Shown here: positions 1-8,990 of the stretch, in pieces | How positions within the stretch are numbered: the stretch's first letter is position 1 | Layout: each line of letters starts with the position of its first letter | From: Melioribacteraceae bacterium | GTDB taxonomy: Bacteria; Bacteroidota; Ignavibacteria; Ignavibacteriales; Melioribacteraceae | Assembly (NCBI GenBank): GCA_021739765.1 | Contig: JAIPBD010000005.1 | Coordinates: forward strand, 124,001 to 188,000 | Reading direction: 5' to 3' | Length of the DNA: 64,000 nucleotides | The notes under the pieces: model-generated | What the model was told of the DNA's origin: nothing | The model's input: the letters and a program-made list of their open reading frames with translations, nothing else | Databases searched by the model: none | Program-made: the position numbers and the translations under genes

Positions 1-51
1 AACACCCCCGAATACTTTATTTACCGGTGATCTGAATAATTGATGGGTCAT
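1..51 (-). CDS. PspC-domain protein, N-terminal fragment
   Basis: Only the first 17 codons are in the window; the gene continues past the left edge. The ATG (51..49) follows a good ribosome binding site (GAGGAG on the minus strand, about 55-62). The visible peptide begins MTHQLFRSP and continues VNKVFGGV. This matches the start of PspC domains, where a short basic stretch and an R-S-x-x-(N/D)-K-(V/M)-(I/F)-x-G-V pattern precede CGG-L. PspC domains are small membrane domains linked to envelope stress. The call rests on these few residues only. Confidence 0.5.
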   Translation of the reverse strand, partial: MTHQLFRSPVNKVFGGV

Positions 52-113
52 TTTCAACTCCTCTTCATGTGTAATTATGAAGTTAGACGAGGAATTACAA
101 AAAATGTTTTAAT

Positions 114-3107
114 TTAGTTTATCAGAAGAAAATCATAGATATTATCTACTGTTCCTTTAGCTCTGCGACCACCGTGCCATTCGCTTTGCCTTTGTTCAAC
201 AAGTCTGAATTTGCCGATTCCTGCGCCACCAAAATCATCTTGTGAGCCAACCAAAACGGAAATGACGGTATTTTTATTAATTTCTCCAACGAAACGAATT
301 GGAACTGCAAATGAAATATTACCCTCTGTAACAGAACCTAAAGGATTTCTTATATCAGATTCCTCAGGCAGATAAGCCGCAAGAAGTTTGCCGGTTCCAT
401 CCTTAATTTCGATTCCACTTCCGACGGTTAGTTGTCGATTAAATTCCCTGGATTGAGATAATCTATAATTTGAATTATATCCGACTTCTAAACTAAGATT
501 CGGATCATCCGGGGATTGTATAAGTATCGAAGTAAATGTTAATTGATAACCAATTTCCGGATTCCATCCCGGATTTGACAAATTTCTATAATCAATGGAG
601 AAATAATAATTTGAAGAATCTGATTTCACCTCGAACTTGGTCAAATCACAAATTCCATCTTTAAAAGCTGAATTGGTTGGGTAAGAATACCTTTCATCAT
701 TAATTTTATCTGAAACTTCAACTATTGTATTTGCCGATGAATCCGGTTTTGCTTTTATTCTAATTGATGGTAAGAATTCGAATTCGGCTTTTTCGTATGA
801 TTTAATTATATCGGAATTTGCCGAATTGGTGAACTTAATGTTATCATAAAGTAATTTATTCTCTTTCGGATCAACATAAATTTGAGCTTCAACATCAATC
901 ACAACGCCATCTTTACTTAAATTTAATTCACTTAGTTCCATAGAATATGCCGGAATTTCAATCATCAAATTTTCATTTTCATTAAGTTCAGCGACCAATT
1001 GATAATTGGCATTTGCGAGATTTGTGATGCTAATACCGATTTTCAAATTGTTGAAAATATCACCGGGGGAAAGGTAAACTCTATAAATCAAATTTGTGAA
1101 CTGATATTTTACATTAATAAATTGCTCACCGACACGCTGTTTAAATTCAACCATTGTCAGATCGTCCGGGAGCGAAGGAATCAAATAGAGAGTATTATTG
1201 GGAGCATCGGGATAGGCGCCCAAATAATCTTGATAGAAGTTTCTGATGTACTCAGCCAGCGCAGGTGAGTGAACTTTGGCGCCTAGCAACCTTTTATTTG
1301 TTCTTCCGGGTTTTACGAAAGGAGCAGTATACTCAGCGATTCCTCCAACAACCCCTTTTGAAGAAAGTTGTTCATTCAGATTTTCGGTCAATTGCCAAGA
1401 AAGATTATTAATGCCGTATGAGTTTAACGCGGTTATGGCTTGACCAAAATTCCAGAACCAAATCATACCATTGTGCAGCGCTTCCTCCTTTAAATAATAA
1501 GGTCTGTATTCAACATAAGGGTGAAATTCAAGATCGTTCAATCCAATTGAGACAGGTCCTTCCGGCAGAACCAGTTCGTTGAAAGCCTCGGCCATTATTT
1601 TCAATCTTTCCTTATATCCTTCAAAGAAATTGTTAATATTGAGCGAAAAAAATAAATTTGGGCGAAAGGATGTGTCAGGTTCATTATCTGAATTGATAAA
1701 ATCATAAATTTTGGTTCGGTCCGCTGAGATAAAAAATTTCTGAAAATTACGTTCCAGCTTAAGTCTTGCTGTTGTACAAAGATTTATTAATGCTTCATCC
1801 TCCATTATTTCCGCGATAGCGATCGTCGCCTCCAACTGTCTGTACCAAAGCGCTTGGATTTCATTCGCACGATTTCCGCGAGGTGTTATTTCTCCATTTT
1901 GACCGATATTGTTCATCCACGTTTCATTTCCGGAGTGAACCAAAAAGCCAAATTCGTCTGTGTTTTTTTCAAGATTCGTTATGGTGTTCGTTTTAACCAA
2001 ATCAAACATTTCATTTAAGAAAATTCTATCATTCGAATAGCTGAAATACTCAAATAGGTTAATGACAAACTGAGCTGTAACATCTGCGGAATTGTATCTG
2101 TTTGTGGAATTGCCAATTTCGTTAGCGACTCTGGAGTATGTTGGTGAATTGATATTTTGATCAACGGAAGCCGAAAATGTTCTTAATATTTCCTTCGCGT
2201 CAAAGAACTGATTTTGAATATATGTGGCTCCGGGCAGCGAAATCATATTTTCGCGTCCTCTTACAAAATTTGTATTGGGCAATCCGGTTAAAATTCCATT
2301 CTTTGCTACATCCGAATACATAGAATTTAGCATAACTTTTGCCCAAGCTAAATTAAGATCGAGAAGATCAATGTTCGAATGAAATTCGCTGCTTTGAAGG
2401 AGGTTGCGAATTCTGTTTATCTTCGAAAATTTTATTTCTTCCACTCTTTGCTGATAATCTTTGATCAAGGTTTTATTTGTATCAACCATAATGAGAAGTT
2501 CTAATATTTCAGATTTATCGCAATAAATATCGAGGAACTTATTCTCAACTTTTGCCGAGTCAAATCGGGTTTGAGATGAAATTAAAATCGGCATTGGTTC
2601 ACGATTTATATGGATCATATTATTATCGACCGATAGCTTTGCGGAATCGTCTTCAAGTATGTCATTCAACCGAATTTTTACTTTTTTATTACGAATCCCG
2701 TCCAGCGTTAAAACTATCAAATCAACATGGTCGGCAAGAAAGAACTCTTCAAAAATTTCTTTATGTTCTCTTTTAATACTCTCCAGATATAATAATGTTT
2801 TTGCTTCGGACCGAATTAGGGTGTCGTTCTCGGGGAAAATTTCATAATCCGAAAAAACCTTTTTCTCTTCAACAAACCAACCATAATTATAGCTGGAGTT
2901 CTGTTTGTTAGTGTTCCCGAGGTAGAAACCGTTGGCCTTATTCGCGTATAAAAACTCAAGATTTCGCTTTTCAATTTTGATATGATAATCTTCGATTTGC
3001 TCTTCAGCGGTCGGATTTCCATTGCATCCGTAGTGCAAAAAAAGTGAGCAAAGAATAAAGAGACCCAAAGTCTTCACTTTTCTTAAGTTAAATAACGATT
3101 TGTTCAT
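114..3107 (-). CDS. Exported glycoside hydrolase-like lipoprotein (debranching-enzyme catalytic domain plus glucodextranase-type C-terminal domain)
   Basis: A protein of about 997 residues starting at the ATG at 3107. A longer reading frame to 3344 would run into nadE and lacks an N-terminal signal; ATG 3119 is an alternative start. A basic N-terminus, a hydrophobic stretch and Cys28 in an imperfect lipobox (LHYGC, His at -3) suggest a lipoprotein. Residues about 250-640 look like the alpha/alpha-toroid of amylo-alpha-1,6-glucosidases (GDE C-terminal family): NETWM near 395, LWYRQLEA near 420, LHNGMIWFW near 545 and GGIAEYTAP near 590. The last 200 residues resemble the DOMON-like C-terminal domain of glucodextranases (YPT near 800, a final DFLLIN). 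The likely role is trimming alpha-glucans or related oligosaccharides at the cell surface; the substrate is not readable from sequence. It is divergent from nadE. Confidence 0.65.
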   Translation of the reverse strand: MNKSLFNLRKVKTLGLFILCSLFLHYGCNGNPTAEEQIEDYHIKIEKRNLEFLYANKANGFYLGNTNKQNSSYNYGWFVEEKKVFSDYEIFPENDTLIRSEAKTLLYLESIKREHKEIFEEFFLADHVDLIVLTLDGIRNKKVKIRLNDILEDDSAKLSVDNNMIHINREPMPILISSQTRFDSAKVENKFLDIYCDKSEILELLIMVDTNKTLIKDYQQRVEEIKFSKINRIRNLLQSSEFHSNIDLLDLNLAWAKVMLNSMYSDVAKNGILTGLPNTNFVRGRENMISLPGATYIQNQFFDAKEILRTFSASVDQNINSPTYSRVANEIGNSTNRYNSADVTAQFVINLFEYFSYSNDRIFLNEMFDLVKTNTITNLEKNTDEFGFLVHSGNETWMNNIGQNGEITPRGNRANEIQALWYRQLEATIAIAEIMEDEALINLCTTARLKLERNFQKFFISADRTKIYDFINSDNEPDTSFRPNLFFSLNINNFFEGYKERLKIMAEAFNELVLPEGPVSIGLNDLEFHPYVEYRPYYLKEEALHNGMIWFWNFGQAITALNSYGINNLSWQLTENLNEQLSSKGVVGGIAEYTAPFVKPGRTNKRLLGAKVHSPALAEYIRNFYQDYLGAYPDAPNNTLYLIPSLPDDLTMVEFKQRVGEQFINVKYQFTNLIYRVYLSPGDIFNNLKIGISITNLANANYQLVAELNENENLMIEIPAYSMELSELNLSKDGVVIDVEAQIYVDPKENKLLYDNIKFTNSANSDIIKSYEKAEFEFLPSIRIKAKPDSSANTIVEVSDKINDERYSYPTNSAFKDGICDLTKFEVKSDSSNYYFSIDYRNLSNPGWNPEIGYQLTFTSILIQSPDDPNLSLEVGYNSNYRLSQSREFNRQLTVGSGIEIKDGTGKLLAAYLPEESDIRNPLGSVTEGNISFAVPIRFVGEINKNTVISVLVGSQDDFGGAGIGKFRLVEQRQSEWHGGRRAKGTVDNIYDFLLIN

Positions 3108-3194
3108 TATTATTGTCATAGACCTTATTAAAATATTGCAGTAAGGGTTAGCATTCAATATTTTTATAGAACTAAGAGATAAAGTTTTTACTGA

Positions 3195-4832
3195 ATGAAA
3201 ATTGCTCTTTGCCAGATAAATCCGATTATTGGAGATATTGAAGGCAATAAAAAGAAAATTCTTAACGGATATAAAAAAGCTCAGATAGACAAAGTAGACA
3301 TTGCCATCTTTCCCGAGCTTTCGATTTGTGGTTACCCGCCCCAAGATCTAATTGAAAAACGCGAATTTAGGGAAGCTGTAAACTTAGCAGCTCTTGAATT
3401 ATCACATCAGACGAATAATGTAGCACTACTTTTTGGCTCAATAACCGAAAAAGAGGAGCGTGTAGGAACGGGGATTTATAATTCCGCGTTGCTTGCTTAT
3501 GAAGGGAAAATCCAATTCATACAAAATAAAACACTTCTTCCCAACTATGATGTTTTTGATGAAGTCCGTTATTTCGAATCGGCGGAAAAAGTATTTATAC
3601 ACGAATTTAAAGGCGAGAAGCTCGGAATATCTATTTGTGAAGATATTTGGAATGATGATGATTATTGGAAAAGAAGAAGATATTCACGTGATCCGATAAA
3701 ATCTTTAATTGATCAAGGAACAACACTTTTGCTAAACATTTCAGCGAGTCCTTACGCATACGGTCGCAGGAAGGAACGCCATGATATGTTATCCTACTTA
3801 ACAAAAACTGAAAGGATTGCGCTTGCCTATGTTTGCTGCACCGGTGCTCAAACGGATTTGATCTTTGATGGTTCAAGCATGTGTTTCGATTCGTCCGGTA
3901 CGATGGTGAAAGTAGGCAAAAATTATGCGACTGACTATTTAGTTTTTGATACAACTAATGAAAATCCCGAAGTTGATCATTATGAAGCTGCTTTCGAAGA
4001 GGAAGTATTGAATGCTTTAATTTTCGGGTTAAAAGAATATGCGACAAAATCCGGTTTTAAAAAAGTACTCGTTGGTTTGAGTGGCGGAATTGATTCCGCT
4101 TTGGTGACCTATATCGCGGCACAATCATTCGGTGCGGAAAATGTACATACTGTTCTGATGCCATCTCAATTTTCCAGTGAGGGGAGCATTAAAGATTCTG
4201 AGCAGTTATGTGAAAATTTGGGAATTCATTACGACATTATTCCGATTCAACCCGTTTTTGAAAAAACCCTTCAAGTATTACAACCGGCGTTCGGTAATTT
4301 GCCCGAAAATGTAGCGGAAGAGAATTTGCAATCACGCATTCGCGGACTTTATTTGATGGGACTTTCAAATAAGCACGGCTATTTGCTATGTACAACCGGT
4401 AACAAATCGGAAATGGCGGTCGGTTACGCGACATTGTACGGAGATATGTGCGGTGCTCTGGCGGTTATCGCAGATGTTTACAAAACTGATGTTTATAGAA
4501 TATCAAAATTTATAAATCGTGAAGAAGAAATTATTCCTTCAGCAATAATTGAGAAAGCACCATCCGCCGAATTAAAGCCGAATCAAAAGGATGAAGATAG
4601 TTTACCACCTTATGAAACATTGGACAGAATTTTAAAAATGTATCTTGAAGAGTATAAAGAGATTGACGAAATATCAGAAGAAATAAATGACTATGAACTG
4701 GTAAAAAGTGTTTTGCGATTGGTTGATATAAATGAATTCAAACGAAAACAAGCTGCACCCTCGTTGCGGGTTACAACAAAAGCATTCGGGTATGGAAGGA
4801 GATTCCCGATCGTTCAAGGATGGAGAAAATAA
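3195..4832 (+). CDS. nadE: Glutamine-dependent NAD+ synthetase
   Basis: 545 residues, the usual size for the two-domain enzyme. It makes NAD+ from nicotinic acid adenine dinucleotide, ATP and glutamine in the cytoplasm. Residues 1-260 are a nitrilase-fold glutaminase with the Glu-Lys-Cys triad at E41 (FPELSICGY), K112 (NKTLLPNYDVF) and C148 (SICEDIW). The synthetase domain starts near 270, with the ATP-pyrophosphatase P-loop SGGIDS at 296-301. The ATG at 3195 starts directly on the conserved MKIALCQINP. The 87 bases to the divergent lipoprotein gene must hold both promoters. Confidence 0.95.
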   Translation: MKIALCQINPIIGDIEGNKKKILNGYKKAQIDKVDIAIFPELSICGYPPQDLIEKREFREAVNLAALELSHQTNNVALLFGSITEKEERVGTGIYNSALLAYEGKIQFIQNKTLLPNYDVFDEVRYFESAEKVFIHEFKGEKLGISICEDIWNDDDYWKRRRYSRDPIKSLIDQGTTLLLNISASPYAYGRRKERHDMLSYLTKTERIALAYVCCTGAQTDLIFDGSSMCFDSSGTMVKVGKNYATDYLVFDTTNENPEVDHYEAAFEEEVLNALIFGLKEYATKSGFKKVLVGLSGGIDSALVTYIAAQSFGAENVHTVLMPSQFSSEGSIKDSEQLCENLGIHYDIIPIQPVFEKTLQVLQPAFGNLPENVAEENLQSRIRGLYLMGLSNKHGYLLCTTGNKSEMAVGYATLYGDMCGALAVIADVYKTDVYRISKFINREEEIIPSAIIEKAPSAELKPNQKDEDSLPPYETLDRILKMYLEEYKEIDEISEEINDYELVKSVLRLVDINEFKRKQAAPSLRVTTKAFGYGRRFPIVQGWRK

Positions 4833-4953
4833 TTGTGGAAAATATCACAAATATGACAAGGTGATCTCGTTTAAGATTGCAGTTACATATCAGCTTTTAT
4901 ATTTTAGAAGATGTCTATAAACAACAATAAAATCATATAAAGAAGAGTCAGAT

Positions 4954-6816
4954 ATGACAGAAGAAGTAAGAAAAAACGGTAAGGAAACGATTGACGTCAG
5001 CGAAGTAACGGTAAGATTCGCCGGAGATTCCGGTGATGGAATGCAGTTAACCGGGACTCAATTTAGCAACACGACAGCTTTGGTTGGTAATGATCTCAGT
5101 ACATTACCGGATTACCCCGCTGAAATTAGGGCTCCCGCCGGAACACTATACGGCGTTAGCGGATTTCAATTACACTTCAGTTCAATGGATATTCACACTC
5201 CTGGCGATCAACCTGATGTTTTAGTTGCCATGAATCCCGCGGCACTAAAAATAAATCTAAATGAAATCAAGAAGGATGCGATTATTATCCTCAACACAGA
5301 TTCATTTAACGCAAAGAATTACAAAATGGCCGGTTATACCGATAATCCATTAGATGATGATACTCTTAGCGGTCACAGAGTTTTTAGAATTCCAATTACT
5401 ACGCTAACCGCAAACGCACTGGAAGGAAGTTCCTTAACTAATAAAGAAATTGATAGATCGAAGAACTTTTTTGCCTTAGGATTAATGTATTGGCTATTTA
5501 ATAGGCCGATTGAACCAACCTTAGAATGGATAAAATCAAAATTTAAAAATGATGAATCTATTTTAGACGCCAATACCAAAGTATTGAAATCAGGCTACTA
5601 TTTTGGAGATTCTACAGAAATTTTCACAACTCGATATAGTGTTAAACCTGCTAAACTAAAGAAAGGCACATATCGAAATATTTCCGGAAACGAAGCAACT
5701 GCGATGGGATTTGTCGCGGCGGCAGAATTAAGTGGTTTGCCTTTATTCCTTGGCTCATACCCGATTACACCGGCGTCAGATATTCTTCATTATTTGAGTC
5801 GATATAAAAACTTCGGTGTAAAAACATTTCAGGCGGAAGATGAAATTGCCGGAATTACCTCCTCAATTGGAGCGGCATTTGGCGGCTCCCTGGCTATTAC
5901 AACTACAAGTGGTCCGGGAATGGCGCTTAAATCCGAAGCTCTCGGTTTGGCGGTTATGACTGAATTGCCATTGGTTGTCGTTAATGTTCAAAGAGGCGGA
6001 CCTTCTACCGGTCTCCCGACCAAAACCGAACAGGCCGATTTATTCCAAGCAATGTATGGGCGGAATGGAGAAGGTCCTGTTGGAATAGTTGCAGCTTCTA
6101 CTCCGAGTGATTGTTTCCACATGGCTGTAGAAGCATCAAGATTAGCGCTTAAATTTATGATGCCTGTAGTTCTTTTAACAGACGGATACATAGCAAACGG
6201 TTCAGAACCTTGGAGAGTGCCGCATGTTGAAGACCTGCCCGAATTTAAAGTTACTCATAGAACCGAAGTTGAAAATTTCAACGCTTATGACAGAGATGAA
6301 AACTTAACTCGTCCGTGGGCAATTCCCGGAACACCTGGTTTAGAGCACAGAATAGGCGGTTTAGAAAAACAAAACATAACCGGGAATGTGAGTTATGATC
6401 CCGATAATCATCATGCGATGATTGAATTAAGGGCTGAAAAAATCAAAAAGATGCAGAAAGAAGTACCGGATTTGGAAGTTCGAGGTGATGAAAAGGGAGG
6501 TTTGTTAGTTTTAGGATGGGGTGGAACCTACGGTGCAATCACTGAGGCAATTGATAAATCTTGGAAAGAAGGAATTAAAGTGTCCCAGGCTCACCTTAAT
6601 TATCTTAATCCTTTTCCTAAAAATTTAGGTGAAGTTTTGCACAATTTTGATCAAATATTGGTTCCCGAAATAAATATGGGACAACTCGCAGCAATGATAC
6701 GAAACTACTATTTGCTACCGGTTAAGCAATTCAATAAAATGAGAGGCTTGCCATTTAAATCCACAGATCTTCTCGATAAGATCAAAGAATTAGTTGGAGG
6801 CGGAGATGACAAATAA
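4954..6816 (+). CDS. korA: 2-oxoacid:ferredoxin oxidoreductase, fused gamma-alpha subunit (2-oxoglutarate type)
   Basis: 620 residues. The N-terminal gamma domain (about 15-210) starts with RFAGDSGDGMQLTG. The alpha pyrimidine-binding domain begins near 245 (GNEATAMGFVAAAELSG), with YPITPASDI, QAEDEIAG and TTTSGPG in order. With KorB it forms the thiamine-diphosphate enzyme that interconverts 2-oxoglutarate and succinyl-CoA using ferredoxin; the direction in vivo cannot be read from sequence. The gamma-alpha fusion followed by a small beta subunit is typical of KorAB. The gene overlaps korB by 11 bases and is 121 bases downstream of nadE. Specificity for 2-oxoglutarate over other 2-oxoacids is by family resemblance. 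Confidence 0.9.
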   Translation: MTEEVRKNGKETIDVSEVTVRFAGDSGDGMQLTGTQFSNTTALVGNDLSTLPDYPAEIRAPAGTLYGVSGFQLHFSSMDIHTPGDQPDVLVAMNPAALKINLNEIKKDAIIILNTDSFNAKNYKMAGYTDNPLDDDTLSGHRVFRIPITTLTANALEGSSLTNKEIDRSKNFFALGLMYWLFNRPIEPTLEWIKSKFKNDESILDANTKVLKSGYYFGDSTEIFTTRYSVKPAKLKKGTYRNISGNEATAMGFVAAAELSGLPLFLGSYPITPASDILHYLSRYKNFGVKTFQAEDEIAGITSSIGAAFGGSLAITTTSGPGMALKSEALGLAVMTELPLVVVNVQRGGPSTGLPTKTEQADLFQAMYGRNGEGPVGIVAASTPSDCFHMAVEASRLALKFMMPVVLLTDGYIANGSEPWRVPHVEDLPEFKVTHRTEVENFNAYDRDENLTRPWAIPGTPGLEHRIGGLEKQNITGNVSYDPDNHHAMIELRAEKIKKMQKEVPDLEVRGDEKGGLLVLGWGGTYGAITEAIDKSWKEGIKVSQAHLNYLNPFPKNLGEVLHNFDQILVPEINMGQLAAMIRNYYLLPVKQFNKMRGLPFKSTDLLDKIKELVGGGDDK

Positions 6817-7840
6817 AATAGATGCCAATGAAGTTATATATAAAGCGAAAGATTTCGCTTCCGATCAGGATGTAAGGTGGTGTCCGGGTTGTGGGGATTA
6901 TTCGATTCTTGCACAAGTTCAACGTTCATTCCCTGATATCGGCAAAAAAAAGGAAGAAATTGTATGGGTTTCCGGAATTGGTTGTTCCAGTCGATTCCCG
7001 TATTATATGAATACTTATGGTTTTCATAGTATTCATGGTCGCGCACCCGCGATTGCGACAGGATTAAAAGTTGCGCATCCCGAATTATCAGTCTGGGTCG
7101 CCACCGGCGATGGTGACTTGTTAAGTATCGGTGGAAATCATTTTATTCATGCGATTCGTAGAAATGTCGATATTAATATTTTATTATTTAATAATCAGAT
7201 TTACGGATTAACAAAGGGACAATATTCACCGACATCCGAACAGGGCAAAGTAACAAGAAGCACGCCTTTTGGAAGTGTGGATTATCCTTTTAATCCTGCA
7301 TCTTTGGCAATCGGCGCCGAGGCAACTTTTGTCGCCCGTACAATTGATCGAGAACCAAAACATATGCAAGAGATGATCAAACGGGCAAATTCTCATAAAG
7401 GCATTTCTTTTGTTGAGATTTACCAAAACTGTAACATTTTTAATGATGGAGCTTTTGAAGCTTATACGAATAAAGAAACCAAAGCGGACACCGTACTTCA
7501 TCTTGAGCATGGAAAACCGATGGTTTTCGGAAAGGAAAATGAGAAAGGTATTCGCCTCGATGGAATGAATCCCGTTGTTGCCGATTTGAAATCTGGTGAA
7601 TACAGCGAAAGCGATATGTGGGTCCATGACGAATTCGACAAAATGCCGTATCGTGCGTTTATTCTTGCAACAATGGCCGAAAATCCTGATCTCCCGACAC
7701 CAATCGGAATTTTCAGACAAATTGAACGTCCAACTTATGATGAGGGTGTTCAAAACCAAGTAGATCATATTATTGAGAAAAAAGGAAGAGGAAATCTTGA
7801 GAAATTACTTTTTAGCGGAAATACATGGGAAGTAAACTAA
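6806..7840 (+). CDS. korB: 2-oxoacid:ferredoxin oxidoreductase, beta subunit
   Basis: 344 residues from ATG 6806, chosen because TTGGAGG sits just upstream inside the end of korA; an ATG at 6794 would add four residues. This thiamine-diphosphate subunit carries a cluster-binding CPGCG near residue 27 and further conserved cysteines (IGCSSR, YQNCNIF). The cofactor motif is GDGDLLSIGGNHF followed by NNQIYGLTKGQYSPTS. It acts with KorA in the cytoplasm. A strong terminator at 7868-7897 ends the unit. Confidence 0.92.
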   Translation: MTNKIDANEVIYKAKDFASDQDVRWCPGCGDYSILAQVQRSFPDIGKKKEEIVWVSGIGCSSRFPYYMNTYGFHSIHGRAPAIATGLKVAHPELSVWVATGDGDLLSIGGNHFIHAIRRNVDINILLFNNQIYGLTKGQYSPTSEQGKVTRSTPFGSVDYPFNPASLAIGAEATFVARTIDREPKHMQEMIKRANSHKGISFVEIYQNCNIFNDGAFEAYTNKETKADTVLHLEHGKPMVFGKENEKGIRLDGMNPVVADLKSGEYSESDMWVHDEFDKMPYRAFILATMAENPDLPTPIGIFRQIERPTYDEGVQNQVDHIIEKKGRGNLEKLLFSGNTWEVN

Positions 7841-7867
7841 TCTGATCCTCTCGATTTTATTTATTCT

Positions 7868-7897
7868 AAAGCCACCTTATTATTGGGTGGCTTTTTT
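7868..7897 (+). terminator. Rho-independent terminator after korAB
   Basis: GCCACC (7871-7876) pairs with GGTGGC (7886-7891), extended by A-T pairs on both sides, and is followed by a run of Ts. Confidence 0.85.
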
Positions 7898-7989
7898 ATT
7901 GAATAAATCTGCAATCACAAAAAACATTTTCTACTTATTTTATATTTTAATTCATTTTTAACATTTTACAATTCGGAAATTGGAGAAGA

Positions 7990-8973
7990 ATGGAAATTAA
8001 TTTTCAAAAACTTAAAGAAATAATCCTGGAGAAAGACTCGTTTTTAATCACATCTCATGTTAATCCCGATGCAGATGCAATAGGGAGCGAAATCGCTTTT
8101 TATCATTTATTGAAAAAACTGGGAAAAACCGCCAGAATTGTAAACCACAGCGAAACTCCTTACAATATAGAGTTCCTTGATCCACAAAAAGTTATTGAAT
8201 TGTATAACGATGAAAAACATCGCCATCTTTTTTTGGATTCTGATGTTTTGGTTGCTTTGGATTTTAATGATTCGAAAAGAATATTAAGTATGAAAGATGG
8301 TTTTAATAAATCCGGAAAGCTGAAAATTTGTATTGACCATCATCAAGATCCAAAAGAATTTGTCGATTTTATTTTTTATGATACAGGCTATTCTTCAACC
8401 GGCGAAATTCTGTACGATTTTATAGCAAAAAGTAAAATTGCCGATTTCGATTTTGATATTGCGCTTCCGCTATACACAGCAATTTTAACGGATACGGGTT
8501 CTTTTCAATATGAACGAACAACTCCAAAAACGCATAAAATTGCCGCTCATTTACTCGAATTAGGAGTTAACCCAACCGAAGTTTATGATTTACACTATAA
8601 TCAAGGTACGATGAGTCGGATAAATTTACTCGGTAAAGCGCTGGAGTCAATGCAAATGAATGAAAAGAAAAATTTGGCTTATATGGTAATTACATCAGAT
8701 GAAATTAAAACAACGGGTGCTGTTATGGCTGATATTGATGGATTTGTAAATTATTGTTTGAAAATAAGTGGAATTATTTTGGGTATCCTTTTTGTTCAAT
8801 CAGAGGATGGCGTAAAAATGAGTTTCCGGTCGAAGGGAGATATTACCGCAAATAAACTTGCTTCCGAGTTTGGCGGCGGTGGACACATTAATGCAGCCGG
8901 TGCTCGAGTTTTTAACGCGCCATTTTCGGAAACAATTCAGACTGTTTTAAAATCTGCTGAAAAATACGTTTGA
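7990..8973 (+). CDS. nrnA: DHH-family phosphoesterase, NrnA-like oligoribonuclease / pAp phosphatase
   Basis: 327 residues, a normal length for NrnA. The DHH motif set is complete: SHVNPDADAIGS at 22-33, the DHH triad at 116-118 (IDHHQDP) and the DHHA1 substrate-binding GGGGHINAAG with His299. Such enzymes degrade nano-RNA and dephosphorylate 3'-phosphoadenosine 5'-phosphate; some act on cyclic dinucleotide breakdown products, and sequence alone does not decide between these. A 149-base gap containing the korAB terminator precedes it. pepA follows after 17 bases, so the two are probably co-transcribed. Confidence 0.88.
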   Translation: MEINFQKLKEIILEKDSFLITSHVNPDADAIGSEIAFYHLLKKLGKTARIVNHSETPYNIEFLDPQKVIELYNDEKHRHLFLDSDVLVALDFNDSKRILSMKDGFNKSGKLKICIDHHQDPKEFVDFIFYDTGYSSTGEILYDFIAKSKIADFDFDIALPLYTAILTDTGSFQYERTTPKTHKIAAHLLELGVNPTEVYDLHYNQGTMSRINLLGKALESMQMNEKKNLAYMVITSDEIKTTGAVMADIDGFVNYCLKISGIILGILFVQSEDGVKMSFRSKGDITANKLASEFGGGGHINAAGARVFNAPFSETIQTVLKSAEKYV

Positions 8974-8990
8974 TAAAATATGAGGATTAA

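Noticed and set aside
3108-3344. A longer N-terminus for the minus-strand lipoprotein, reaching to 3344
   Set aside because: It overlaps the conserved start of nadE by 150 bases and places the signal sequence 80 residues inside; ATG 3107 gives a proper lipoprotein start.
7226-7768. A 180-codon open frame on the minus strand inside korB
   Set aside because: It is antisense to the conserved korB sequence, with no family resemblance.
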